The position numbers were made by a program, and so were the translations under genes. The notes beneath the pieces were generated by a model that ran no database searches, was not told where the DNA came from, and saw nothing but the letters and a program-made list of their open reading frames with translations. DNA of 64,000 nucleotides from Thermoplasmata archaeon (GTDB taxonomy: Archaea; Thermoplasmatota; Thermoplasmata; Lutacidiplasmatales; UBA184): NCBI GenBank assembly GCA_022750435.1, contig JAKIVS010000001.1, forward strand, positions 1 to 64,000, read 5' to 3'. This document shows, in pieces, positions 43,540-52,883 of the stretch; within the stretch, counting starts at the first letter, position 1, and each line of letters starts with the position of its first letter.

Positions 43540-45018
43540 CTAGTCGATGTCAGGAGCAAACACGTCGGTGGTTTCGTTGTACGAGTTGGCGGCGAGACTG
43601 ACGTTGATGTACTCCCCGGTGTGGGCGGGAGGCGAATGGTAGGGGTACGTCGCATTGGCCCACGGCTCAAAGTAGACCGGAGCGCGGTGGAGAGCCCAGT
43701 TGAAGAAGCCGGCCGGCGTGGCCGCCGCGCAGTCCCGCTTCGTGAAGCAGCCGAGGTTCCAGCGAACCTCGATCAACCGGAGCAGCGACTCGAAACTCAT
43801 CTGCTTGTCTCCGATGTGCCCCGCCGGAGTCCACGGGCTGACCACGAGAAGGGGGACCCGGAAGCCGAGGCCGAGGCCGTCGATCTGGGGCGGGGGGACG
43901 TGGTCGTAGAAGCCGCCGTAGTCGTCCCAGGCGATGAAAAACGCCGTGCTGCCCCACTCCGGGCTCGACTCGACGGCGTTCACCAAGGACGCGATGAAAT
44001 TCTGCCCTTGGGTCAGGTTCGCCGTCGGGTGGTCGGACTCGTTGAACGGAGGCATGATCCACGAGATGTTCGGAAGGTTTCCCGCCGCGGCGTCGGTGAA
44101 GAAGCTCTTCCGTAGGACGAAGTGGCTCACGAACGGGGTCGTGTACGATTCGGCCTTGGCCGCCTGCGGATCCCAGTTGTCGAAGGCGCCCCCGGTGGAG
44201 GCGCTCCCGGTCTGCTGGATCGCTTGGCTGTAGTTCTGGAGCGGGTTGTCGTACCACTTCCAGGTGACGTTCGGGGCTTTCGCGAGCAGGTCTTCCGCGC
44301 TCGGCGTCGCGTTGGCCTCGGCGAGGTACTTCGTCTCGTTGCCGTTCCCGCCGGAGTTGGCGAACGTGTGGTTCTCGGCTTCCTCGGGAGACTGGCCCGC
44401 GACGAGGTACCAGTGGTTGGGGAGCGACCACGAGAGCGTCGAGGAGTAGAAGTTGTCCGCGAGACCGAATTTCTGGGCGATGTCCCAGTAGACGGGCAAC
44501 GTGGTCCCGTTGTAATGCCCCATGGTCTCGTTGCTCATCTCCGCCTGGACGAACCCGTTCATCGAACCGTTGTTGAACGCCTTGTGCGAATTGTTGTAGT
44601 CGTGCCCCAGGTCGGTCGGTGAGGTCAGATTCGCCGCGTTGAAGGAGTACGGCTTGACGCAGGGCCCGGTCGGAGCGGTGACCTTCACCGGCACGCAGAT
44701 TCCGGGGGGTATCCCGTTGGCCGAGGCCGGACAAAACTGGCCGACGGTCGTACAGTACGTCCCGAAGTAATTGTCGTAGGCGTGGTTCTCCTCGAGCAGG
44801 ATGACCACGTGCTGGAGCTTCGGGAGTCCCGCGTTCCAGGAGAGGGCGCCTTGGGCGGAGGGAAGTTCGACATAGACGATGGCGAGGCCGCTGGAGACGA
44901 CCAGCAGCGTGGCGGCGAACGCGAAATTCCGGCGCGTCGCCGAACCCCGAATCCGGCGATCCCGCCGATGTGGGCCGAATCCGACGAGATCGGCCGTCGA
45001 GGGGATCGGGGCGCTCAC
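43540..45018 (-). CDS. Secreted phosphoesterase (PF04185, AcpA/phospholipase C-like), copy 1
   Basis: 492 residues. A signal-anchor helix (about 29-48, FAFAATLLVVSSGLAIVYV) is followed by the PF04185 catalytic domain: VVILLEENHAYDNYFGTYC near 75, LPNHWYLVAGQSP near 200, [30 protein letters not shown] near 355, and RVPLLVVSPW. Family members hydrolyse phosphomonoesters or phospholipids outside the cell, and acid phosphatases are among them. Many NxS/T sequons suggest glycosylation. GTG 45018 was chosen because upstream residues are low-complexity; no clear TATA box is seen near it. A paralog lies at 58865-60355. Confidence 0.87.
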   Translation of the reverse strand: MSAPIPSTADLVGFGPHRRDRRIRGSATRRNFAFAATLLVVSSGLAIVYVELPSAQGALSWNAGLPKLQHVVILLEENHAYDNYFGTYCTTVGQFCPASANGIPPGICVPVKVTAPTGPCVKPYSFNAANLTSPTDLGHDYNNSHKAFNNGSMNGFVQAEMSNETMGHYNGTTLPVYWDIAQKFGLADNFYSSTLSWSLPNHWYLVAGQSPEEAENHTFANSGGNGNETKYLAEANATPSAEDLLAKAPNVTWKWYDNPLQNYSQAIQQTGSASTGGAFDNWDPQAAKAESYTTPFVSHFVLRKSFFTDAAAGNLPNISWIMPPFNESDHPTANLTQGQNFIASLVNAVESSPEWGSTAFFIAWDDYGGFYDHVPPPQIDGLGLGFRVPLLVVSPWTPAGHIGDKQMSFESLLRLIEVRWNLGCFTKRDCAAATPAGFFNWALHRAPVYFEPWANATYPYHSPPAHTGEYINVSLAANSYNETTDVFAPDID

Positions 45019-45130
45019 AGCGCACCAACCATCGGAGATCTGCTGCTCGGACGGCACATGCGAGAACGACGCGGCGGGTCGGTGGGTTGAGTTAGAATCA
45101 CGTCTAGGCCCCCGGTCCGGGCGCCGGGAC

Positions 45131-45160
45131 AAGGATTTTGCGGATAATCCTTCGCAAAAT
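45131..45160. promoter_or_regulatory. Interlocked double inverted repeat, possible operator
   Basis: AAGGATT(45131)...AATCCTT(45152) and ATTTTGCG(45135)...CGCAAAAT(45160) overlap, so the 30-nt block can form two alternative hairpins or present two dyads. It lies in the divergent gap between the phosphoesterase and the Kelch-PKD gene. Confidence 0.5.
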
Positions 45161-45314
45161 CGACCCGGCACTCTCGGTTCTCGCCCCGAATATTGGAATG
45201 GGACCCCGATTCGTCCGGGCCGAAGCGGGTCGATCTGTTCGAGAGAAGGAACGGGCCCCGAATCGGACCGGCAGGAACGGCATCCAAAAGTAGCGGGGCT
45301 TCGCTGTTTTGTCC

Positions 45315-48300
45315 ATGGCCGGGGCGATTCCGAGGACTCTTTCGGTTCTCCTGATTTGGTCGTCGGTGGCCGTGCTCCTCCTTTCGCCCGGAACCCTTCC
45401 CGTCAACCACGGTGGATCTGCCCCCCTCTCAGTAGGGACCTCGCCCCCAACCGCGGCGTCGCCCCCCTCGGCGGAGGCGCTACCTTCCGCGGCCCTGCCG
45501 CTTCCCTGCCTGCCCGAGTCGGCGAATCCCGAGTGCGCGTTCCCGGACGCCGCTCCCTCGGTTCTCCCGTCTCCGACCTGGGTCCTCCGCGACGCGGAGA
45601 TCGGCCATCTTGCGATCTACCCCGGCTCGATGGCGTTCGACCCCGCGATGGGGGAGACCGTCGAGTTTGATGGGCTCCACGCGAGCACGTGGGCCTACAC
45701 CGGGGCCGGCTGGAACAACATCACGCCGCCGACGTCGCCGTCCCCGAGGGCGTACGCGGGTCTGGCGTACGACTCCGATGCCCAGGAGCTCGTCCTGTTC
45801 GGAGGCGCCGCGATCCCGTCGGGTGAACGGTTGAACGACACATGGACCTTCCACGCGGGGACCTGGACGAACGTCACCAGCGCGTCGGACCCCCCGCCCA
45901 ACGCGCTCTTCGGCCTGGCGTCGGACCCGCGGGACAACGGTGTCGTCCTGTACGGAGGCTACTCCGACAATGCGGCGGACTCCGCCTCGAACTCCACGTG
46001 GCTGTTCACCGGGTCCGTCTGGCGACTGGTCACCACATCGACGGCAACCCCCCCGCCGTCCTTTGCCCCCGGGTTCGCGTACGACTCGGTGGACCGGGTG
46101 GATGTCCTGTTCGGAGGGACCGACATCGAGAGCGGGGTGGCCATTTACTCGAACCAAACGTGGACGTTCGCGGGAGGGAACTGGACGAACCGAACGGTCT
46201 CTGGCCCAAGTCCGCGCGTCTCGCCCAGCCTCTCCGACGACGCCGCGGTCGGCGGGGTCTTGCTCTTCGGTGGCGCGGGGCCGGGGACGACACCGGCCTA
46301 TGGGAACGATACCTGGCTCTTCCACGGTGGACGTTGGAGCCGGACCGCCCTCGGTGGTCCGTCTCCGAGCGTTCGCGAGGCGGCGGGGCTCGACTGGGAC
46401 ACGGCCGCTGGCCTTGGAGTCCTGAGTGGAGGTGTCGGGCCGGATGGGCTGTTCGGCACGGAGTTCCAGCCCGACACCTGGACCTTCCAGGGGGATGCCT
46501 GGTCGGAGATCCAGTCGAACTACACTCCCGCGCCCCGGTTCGGCGAGGGGTTCGCAGCGACCCTCGGCGCTCCCACGAGCGCTGTGCTGTTCGGCGGATT
46601 GAACGCGACGGGAGCCCCGATCAACGACACGTGGGAGTTCTCGCGCGACTCTTGGCAAGAACGCATCGTTCCGCGGACACCGCCCGGTCGCGCCGAGGCG
46701 ATGATGGCGAACGACCCGCCGGACGACTATCAGGTGCTGTTCGGAGGGGCGAGTCCGAACGGAACCCCGACGAACGACACCTGGACGTTTGACGGGACGG
46801 CGTGGACGAACCGGACGACGTCCATCGCCCCCACGCCCCGGGTGGGGGGTTCGTTCGTCTACGACCCGACCCTCGGGCTCGACATCCTCTTCGGGGGTCG
46901 GAATGCGGCGAACGCCACCCTGAACGACACGTGGAGCTACTCCGGAGGAAACTGGACCCGTTTGGCACCTGCCAACTCCCCGACCAATCGGACTTTCGCG
47001 TCGGCGACCTTTGACCCCGTCCTCGGCGGGATTGTCCTGTTCGGTGGCTCGACGGACGGCGCCGACCCGGGGGCCGGAATGCAGAACGACACTTGGCTCT
47101 TCGCAAATGGGACCTGGCGAACGCTCCCGTCGGTGGGAGCCCCGCCTCCGCGATACGGCGCCTCGATGGACTTCGACGTCCGGCTGCAGTCGCTGGTCGT
47201 GTTCGGCGGGTGGGTCGTCCCGAACCCGCCGTACGAAACGAACGACACGTGGACGTACTCCTCGACCGGATGGCGTATCCTCACCGTCCACGCCGCACCA
47301 CCGACTCTCGGATTCACCGACAGCTGGTGGGACGCCCGAACCAACACGACCTGGATCCACGGCGGGGCGGCGTACGATGCGCACAACGGTGTCGTCGTCC
47401 TCGGCGGGGAGACCGAAGCGCTCGACCTGCTGAGGGCGAATGCCTCGACGTCTGGAACGAGCGGGCTCACGCCGTTCCCGCTCCAGGTCAACGCGAGCGC
47501 GAGGGACGGAGAGGGGCCCTATCACTACGTGTGGACGGTGGCGGGGCAGAACTCGACCACAGCGAACACGACCTTCTTGATCAACACCGTCGGGACGTAC
47601 ACGATTGACCTGAACATCACCGACGCCTGGGGAGTCGCGTGGCAAGCGAGCTTCCCGCTGACCACCACGCCCGGACCGATCCGGGCCTCCTTCGTGGCGA
47701 CGCCCAATCAGGGCTCCGCCCCCCTTGTCGTCCAATTCGCCGCGACGGCGCTCGGCGGGACGCCGCCCTACTCCTACGCTTGGAATTTTGACGACGGGTC
47801 GACCCAATCGGCGAGCGCGGACCCGAACGCATCGCATACGTTCCGGCAGAACCGGACGTTCAACGTCGTCCTCACGGTCGCTCCGGCCACGGGCGCCAAC
47901 ACGACGGCCACCGAGCCGGTCGAACTCCAGTCGTTTGCGTTCCCGACCACGTTCAACGTCACAGCTTCGGTCAGTCCGTCCGTCGGGACGGGTCCGCTCA
48001 ACGTCACCTACGCGGCGGCGGCGACCAACGGCACTCCGGGCTACAGCTTCGCGTGGGCGTTCGGAGACGGCGGAACCTCGACCGCGGCCAGCGGATTCCA
48101 CACGTACACGAACCCGGGGGAATTCACGGTCGGCCTGAACGTGACGGACTCGAACGGCGTGGTCGTCGCGAAGACCTTCCAGGTCCAGGTCGCCGTGAGC
48201 GAGTTGGTCGGGCCGATCAAGTCGGTGGGCCACGGGAGTACGACCGGGTTCGAGGGGCTCCCTTGGTGGGCGTGGGCCGTGATCGTGGGCCTCAGTGTCG

Positions 48301-48428
48301 CCGTCCTCCTCGCGGCCATCCTCCTCGTGAGGCGCGGCCGAACCCCGCCCGGGGCCGAGGGGACGCCGCCCACCACGATCATTGTCCGACCAATGCCGTG
48401 GGACGAGAGCGACGACGCCGGCCGCTAG
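45315..48428 (+). CDS. Large surface protein with Kelch-type propeller repeats and PKD domains
   Basis: 1037 residues. A signal peptide spans 1-27. Residues about 75-700 contain ten or eleven Kelch-like blades with LFGG and NDTWTF motifs spaced about 55 residues apart, enough for one large or two smaller propellers. Three PKD-like beta-sandwich domains follow (about 715, 785 and 880), with YSYAWNFDDGS and YSFAWAFGDGG. A C-terminal membrane helix (about 983-1003, WAWAVIVGLSVAVLLAAILLV) ends in a short cytoplasmic tail. It is an exported, membrane-anchored, probably glycosylated (many NxT) adhesion or S-layer-associated protein. ATG 45315 is preferred over TTG 45309. Confidence 0.88.
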   Translation: MAGAIPRTLSVLLIWSSVAVLLLSPGTLPVNHGGSAPLSVGTSPPTAASPPSAEALPSAALPLPCLPESANPECAFPDAAPSVLPSPTWVLRDAEIGHLAIYPGSMAFDPAMGETVEFDGLHASTWAYTGAGWNNITPPTSPSPRAYAGLAYDSDAQELVLFGGAAIPSGERLNDTWTFHAGTWTNVTSASDPPPNALFGLASDPRDNGVVLYGGYSDNAADSASNSTWLFTGSVWRLVTTSTATPPPSFAPGFAYDSVDRVDVLFGGTDIESGVAIYSNQTWTFAGGNWTNRTVSGPSPRVSPSLSDDAAVGGVLLFGGAGPGTTPAYGNDTWLFHGGRWSRTALGGPSPSVREAAGLDWDTAAGLGVLSGGVGPDGLFGTEFQPDTWTFQGDAWSEIQSNYTPAPRFGEGFAATLGAPTSAVLFGGLNATGAPINDTWEFSRDSWQERIVPRTPPGRAEAMMANDPPDDYQVLFGGASPNGTPTNDTWTFDGTAWTNRTTSIAPTPRVGGSFVYDPTLGLDILFGGRNAANATLNDTWSYSGGNWTRLAPANSPTNRTFASATFDPVLGGIVLFGGSTDGADPGAGMQNDTWLFANGTWRTLPSVGAPPPRYGASMDFDVRLQSLVVFGGWVVPNPPYETNDTWTYSSTGWRILTVHAAPPTLGFTDSWWDARTNTTWIHGGAAYDAHNGVVVLGGETEALDLLRANASTSGTSGLTPFPLQVNASARDGEGPYHYVWTVAGQNSTTANTTFLINTVGTYTIDLNITDAWGVAWQASFPLTTTPGPIRASFVATPNQGSAPLVVQFAATALGGTPPYSYAWNFDDGSTQSASADPNASHTFRQNRTFNVVLTVAPATGANTTATEPVELQSFAFPTTFNVTASVSPSVGTGPLNVTYAAAATNGTPGYSFAWAFGDGGTSTAASGFHTYTNPGEFTVGLNVTDSNGVVVAKTFQVQVAVSELVGPIKSVGHGSTTGFEGLPWWAWAVIVGLSVAVLLAAILLVRRGRTPPGAEGTPPTTIIVRPMPWDESDDAGR

Positions 48429-48548
48429 GTCGTTCCGGTCAGTGAGACCGAACCGGGACGATCGGCCAGGGACGCGCGGCACGCCAGAGGGAGTCGAAGG
48501 TGTCGCACGCCGAGGGTCGGAGCGACTCCGTCGGCGCGACGCCCGACG

Positions 48549-48556
48549 TTTATATA
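48549..48556 (+). promoter_or_regulatory. TATA box of the AlkP-GT39-GT4 operon
   Basis: TTTATATA, a consensus archaeal TATA box, centred about 26 nt upstream of GTG 48578. It lies inside the ORF-track version of the next gene, which shows that the upstream start at 48500 is wrong. Confidence 0.7.
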
Positions 48557-48577
48557 CCGAGAACCCACGCGACGCCC

Positions 48578-50197
48578 GTGCTTACCACGCCCAAGGGCCA
48601 AGCTGGAGCGGCGCGACCGAACCTGGTGGTCGTGGTCCTCGACTGCGTCCGCGCCGCCTCGTTCCCCGAGACCGGCGGACGCGCCGGGTTGTTCCCCGCC
48701 CTCGAGTCGATCCGGGAGGAGTGCACGGTCTTCACCCAAGCGTCGACCGTCGCTCCCTGGACGCTCCCCTCGCATGCCAGCCTGTTCACGGGCCTCTACC
48801 CTTGGGAGCACGGGGTCCTGGGGGAAGGGCGACTGCACTACGAGAGTTCCCTCCCCTCGATGGCTGGCGCGCTGCGCGATGCGGGTTACGGGACCCTCGG
48901 ACTGAGCGCGAACGGGCTCCTCTACCCGCTGTTCGCCGCCCCCCACTCCTACGAACAGTTCCGGTGCGCCGAATGGTGGGAGAAGACGTTCCGATGGATC
49001 CAACCCGAATCCCTCGACCGGGCCTCGGCGACCCGTCCTAGGAGCGGTCGCAACGCACTCGCCATCGTCGCTCGGGGCACCCGGGGGCGGGGCCGGCGAA
49101 CTCCGTCGCTCGAGTACCTGCGGCGCGAGGAGGCGGCGACGTCCCTTCCGGACGCGGTCCACGCGGCCCGTCCCGAAGAGGTGGCGCTCGGGCGGACCGC
49201 GGAGACGCTCTCCTTCGCGGTGCTGGACGCCTCCAACCGATTCGCCCGCGTACTCCAATCGCCCGACGACCCCCGCCCGCTTCCGATCGCCCCGTGGATC
49301 GAACCGACCCTCGCCGCGTGGCTGGCTCAGCAGCCCGCCGACCGTCCCGTGCACTGTGCCGTGAACCTCCTTGACGCCCACGAGAAGTACCTGAGCGATG
49401 CCGCGCTCGTCCGCGGCGTGCGCGCCTGGATTCGGTTCGTCGGGATCCCACAAAACCCCCGGCGGTGGCTCGAGGGGGGGTGGACACCGACACCGGAGGA
49501 GCTCGCCCTCCTGAAGGGACTCTACGAGGCCTCGCTGGAACGCCTCAGTCGTCGTGTCGCCGGTCTCATCGACGTGTTCCGAGCGGCCGGCCGTTGGGAC
49601 AACACCCTCCTCGTCGTCACGAGCGACCATGGCCAGGCGTTCGGGGAGCACGGCGAGCTGTTCCACGAGCGGAGTCCGTACGAACCGCTCCTCCATGTGC
49701 CGCTCTGGGTCCGGTGGCCCCGCGGGCAACCTCATCCCGCAACGCGCACCGACCACGTCGGCCTCGTGGACGTCGCGTCGACCTTCCTCGCGGCGGCGCA
49801 GATTCCGGATGCATTTCGGACGTCGGGGGCGCCGCTTCAGGGCCCCGCAGGAGCGGGACGGGAGACCGCCGTGATGGCGATGGCGGACGGCTACCCCACC
49901 ATCGAGAACTACCGCTCCACGCTGAACGCATCGCTCCTGGAGCGGTTGCGACGGTCGTATGGCGTGGCCTACGCCGGGGACGTCAAGGCGATCGTCGGCG
50001 TGCAGGAGGGGGACGGGCATGCGTACCGGCTCGATGGACACGGCGGCGAGACTCTGATCCCCGACCACGCGGGAGGGGAAGTCGCCGACCGTGCCATGGA
50101 CGCCGCCCAGGAAGTCGTCCGGGAACTCCGGCGCGCCGCCGAGGGAGACGTCGACTCCTCGGTCGAGGACCGTCTGCGCTCCTGGGGGTACCTGTGA
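48578..50197 (+). CDS. Alkaline-phosphatase-superfamily (sulfatase-like) enzyme
   Basis: 539 residues from the leaderless GTG 48578. The N-terminal metal site is LVVVVLDCVRAASFP near residue 20; the nucleophile region is VAPWTLPSHASLFTGLYPWEHGV near 63, without the CxPxR of formylglycine sulfatases, so Thr or Ser is the likely nucleophile. HCAVNLLDAHEKYL follows near 265, and the distal metal ligands are VVTSDHGQAFGEHGEL near 348. There is no signal peptide or membrane helix, so it is probably cytosolic or membrane-associated through partners. It may be a phosphodiesterase, phosphotransferase or sulfohydrolase acting on a glycan or lipid precursor. GT39 follows after 31 nt. Confidence 0.82.
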   Translation: MLTTPKGQAGAARPNLVVVVLDCVRAASFPETGGRAGLFPALESIREECTVFTQASTVAPWTLPSHASLFTGLYPWEHGVLGEGRLHYESSLPSMAGALRDAGYGTLGLSANGLLYPLFAAPHSYEQFRCAEWWEKTFRWIQPESLDRASATRPRSGRNALAIVARGTRGRGRRTPSLEYLRREEAATSLPDAVHAARPEEVALGRTAETLSFAVLDASNRFARVLQSPDDPRPLPIAPWIEPTLAAWLAQQPADRPVHCAVNLLDAHEKYLSDAALVRGVRAWIRFVGIPQNPRRWLEGGWTPTPEELALLKGLYEASLERLSRRVAGLIDVFRAAGRWDNTLLVVTSDHGQAFGEHGELFHERSPYEPLLHVPLWVRWPRGQPHPATRTDHVGLVDVASTFLAAAQIPDAFRTSGAPLQGPAGAGRETAVMAMADGYPTIENYRSTLNASLLERLRRSYGVAYAGDVKAIVGVQEGDGHAYRLDGHGGETLIPDHAGGEVADRAMDAAQEVVRELRRAAEGDVDSSVEDRLRSWGYL

Positions 50198-50228
50198 CCG
50201 ACCGTCGACGGGAGATTCGACAGGCAGC

Positions 50229-52883
50229 ATGAGCGCGCCGACCGCCCCCGAGGAGGCGCTGGCCGCCGCCCGCCGGGCCCTCGAACGGGTCCGGACCCTG
50301 AGGACGAAGGGCATCCCGTTCGATCCCTTGGGGGATATCGCCGCGCTCCGGTCGGCGCTCGCCGGCGAGGGATCCGACATGGCCCTCGTCACCGCCGCCG
50401 AGCTCGAAGTGAACTGCACCCGCGTCGAGCTCGCGTGGGCCGAACTCGACATGCGACGCGCGACGGTCGCCTTCCAGGTCCTCGCCCTCCGACGGCGTCC
50501 GGAGGGGTCGCGCTCCTCGCTCGTCACGGCGGAGGAGTTCCTTCGCGATTGGAATGCCCCTTTCGCTGACGCCCTGACCGTGGAAAGCCGGGTCTGGCTT
50601 GCGCGCCGGCTCGAGGCGCGGATGGCGGAGGAAGGTGCGGAGCTCCCGCCCGGGGGAGCCCGCCTTGGGGCGCCGGTTGACCGGCCCCCGGCCGAGGTCG
50701 ACCCGGAGGGTTCGGAAACGAACGAGACGTTCTTCCCGCCGGCGGCCCCAACCGTGGAGCATCTTCCGCCGGTCCCGGAGAAGAGACTCCCTTTCTCCGA
50801 ATGGATTCGAACGCCGTCCGGTCTGACGTTTCTCCTCCTCTCGGTTTTCGTGGTGGTCGCGGCGTACGTCCGGCTGCACGACCTGGGTCAGCTCTCCCTG
50901 TGGAACGACGAGGCGCAATCGACTCTGGTGGCGTTCAGCATCGTCCAGTACGGCTATCCGGTCATCCACGCCCAGCATCTCATCAACAATTTCGAACCGC
51001 TCTACCCGTACTTCGAGGCGCTCTCGATCGCCGTCCTCGGGCACTCGAACTTCGCATACCGCCTCCCCTCGGCGATCATGGGGATCGCCTTGGTGCCCCT
51101 CTCCTACTACCTCGGCTCCCGCCTCCGGGACCGGTACGTCGGCATCACGCTGGCCGCCATGACGGCGTTCTCCTCCGAGTTCATCGCGTGGTCGCGGCAA
51201 GCCCGATGGTACATCCTGCTCGTCCTGCTGATGTCGCTCGCCTTCCTGGTCGCGACGGCCTGGAGCCACACGACCGAGCGACGTCGCCGGACCTGGCTGC
51301 TCATCACCCTGCTAGTGCTCGGAGGGTTCTGCGCGCTGGCGAGCGTCGGGCTCTTCCTCCTGTACATTCCCCCGATTCTCGCCGGCGCCATCGTCTACCT
51401 GGTCGCCGTCCACTGGACCGAACTTCGAGCCTTCTTTGGACTGGCCCGAACCCCGGACGCGGCGATTCCTCCCGCCCGGTACGTCCCGTATTGGTTCCGT
51501 CAGCTGCTCGCGGTACTCCTCCCGCTGGCGGCGATCGTCGTCGTGCTCGTGGCTCCCGACGCGGTGGGGTCGGTCGCCACGCGCGTGCTGGCCCGTGCGG
51601 TCGGCTTCACGCCGTACCCGCTGGTCTGGAGCCCCATCTTCGGGTCCTACCTAGTCGGGTACTACCTCGGCATCCTCGTTCTCGTGGGGTTCGGGGCGCT
51701 GTTCATGCTATGGCGCCGGCGCCCGCTCGACCTTGCGCTGCTCACATTCTGCTTGGTCGGCTTCGTGAGTGTGAGCTCCCTCGCCTCCCTTACGAACGAC
51801 ATCGCCTCGGGGACCACCTCGTTCGAGCGCCACCTGCTGCCGCTGATCTACTTCCTGTTCGTGGTGGCGGCGATCGGCCTCGTCGAGGCGATCAGACTGG
51901 TGTACCTCCTCCTGCGTCGGATCCCCCTCCGCCTCCCCCACCTCCGGGGGACCGGACGGCCGGTGGCCTTCGGGGTCCTTGTGGTGATCCTCCTTGTCCT
52001 ACCTTCGGTGGTCGTCCCCTCCGGGCAAACGGTCCATCAGAAGTCGTTCGAGTTCCCCACCGGGGAACTCACGTCATGGGTCCCGTTCTCCCTCGACCCG
52101 AGCCAGCCCAGCGCGGTGTACCAAGCCGATCAGGCCGACTACCAGCTGGCCGCGGACTGGGTGATCGCCCATCGGAATGCGACCGATGTGGTCGCGTCCA
52201 CTAATCCCGGGGCCCCCGAGGTGTATCTCGGCCCGGTCCAATACTGGGTGCGAGGGAATGCGCTCAACAATACCGTGATCACCGTGAACGGTCAGCCCGC
52301 GTTCTTCCAGACCGGCTCGCTGCTCGTACCGACGGCGATTCAGTTGGTCCCGATCCTCCTGAACAGCTCCGGATGGCTCATCAGCGACGTGCCGAACGTC
52401 TCAGGGCCCCCGTACGCGGGCGACATGAACCTCGTCGTCAAGGAGCTCATGTCGAAAGTGGCCGGCGGCTCGGACTCCTCGGTCTCACTGTTCTCGTGGG
52501 GCGTAACCACCCCGCTCCAGATTGTGACGACGATCTGCAACAACACCGCGTCCCTTCGCAAGCTGGCCGAGAATACCGGGAACCTGCTCGACTGGGTCGC
52601 GACGAACGGGACCACCTGGAGCACGCTCCGTCCGGTGTTCCTGCCCCTCGAATCCTACCTGGTCGGGCACACTTCGAGCGGGTTCGCCTACCTCGCGGTG
52701 CTCGCCGACGTCTACAACCACCGACCCGACCTCCGGGCCCAGTTCCCCGAGGTTCTGAACTCCACAGGCCCGAACGATCCCGGCCTCCTCCACTGGGCGA
52801 AGGAAGTGGTCGACGGGATCCTCTCCGATCCCGACGCCGCGACGCTCGAGCCGTACAAGGCGCAGTACGATCACTATGGGTGA
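50229..52883 (+). CDS. GT39-like membrane glycosyltransferase with a cytosolic N-terminal extension
   Basis: 884 residues. The first 195 are soluble: a helical, charged region (1-125) and a Pro-rich linker. The membrane part (about 197-585) has some eleven helices with the GT-C acidic motif LWNDEAQSTLVAF near 223 in the first outside loop, as in dolichyl-phosphate-mannose/ArnT-type transferases. The last 285 residues are extracytoplasmic and rich in NxT/S. It would transfer a sugar from a polyprenyl-phosphate donor to a protein or lipid on the cell surface. ATG 50229 is chosen; the ORF-track start at 50091 lies in the AlkP gene. The GT4 gene overlaps its 3' end. Confidence 0.85.
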   Translation: MSAPTAPEEALAAARRALERVRTLRTKGIPFDPLGDIAALRSALAGEGSDMALVTAAELEVNCTRVELAWAELDMRRATVAFQVLALRRRPEGSRSSLVTAEEFLRDWNAPFADALTVESRVWLARRLEARMAEEGAELPPGGARLGAPVDRPPAEVDPEGSETNETFFPPAAPTVEHLPPVPEKRLPFSEWIRTPSGLTFLLLSVFVVVAAYVRLHDLGQLSLWNDEAQSTLVAFSIVQYGYPVIHAQHLINNFEPLYPYFEALSIAVLGHSNFAYRLPSAIMGIALVPLSYYLGSRLRDRYVGITLAAMTAFSSEFIAWSRQARWYILLVLLMSLAFLVATAWSHTTERRRRTWLLITLLVLGGFCALASVGLFLLYIPPILAGAIVYLVAVHWTELRAFFGLARTPDAAIPPARYVPYWFRQLLAVLLPLAAIVVVLVAPDAVGSVATRVLARAVGFTPYPLVWSPIFGSYLVGYYLGILVLVGFGALFMLWRRRPLDLALLTFCLVGFVSVSSLASLTNDIASGTTSFERHLLPLIYFLFVVAAIGLVEAIRLVYLLLRRIPLRLPHLRGTGRPVAFGVLVVILLVLPSVVVPSGQTVHQKSFEFPTGELTSWVPFSLDPSQPSAVYQADQADYQLAADWVIAHRNATDVVASTNPGAPEVYLGPVQYWVRGNALNNTVITVNGQPAFFQTGSLLVPTAIQLVPILLNSSGWLISDVPNVSGPPYAGDMNLVVKELMSKVAGGSDSSVSLFSWGVTTPLQIVTTICNNTASLRKLAENTGNLLDWVATNGTTWSTLRPVFLPLESYLVGHTSSGFAYLAVLADVYNHRPDLRAQFPEVLNSTGPNDPGLLHWAKEVVDGILSDPDAATLEPYKAQYDHYG

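Noticed and set aside
45480-48482. 1000-aa minus-strand ORF
   Set aside because: It is antisense to the Kelch-PKD gene; its apparent repeats mirror the Kelch repeats.
48500-48577. Upstream start of the AlkP-superfamily ORF
   Set aside because: The consensus TATA box at 48549-48556 lies within it; GTG 48578 is at the leaderless distance.
48578-50197. Classical formylglycine sulfatase
   Set aside because: The CxPxR/SxPxR motif is absent; the nucleophile region reads WTLPSHAS, so only the superfamily can be stated.
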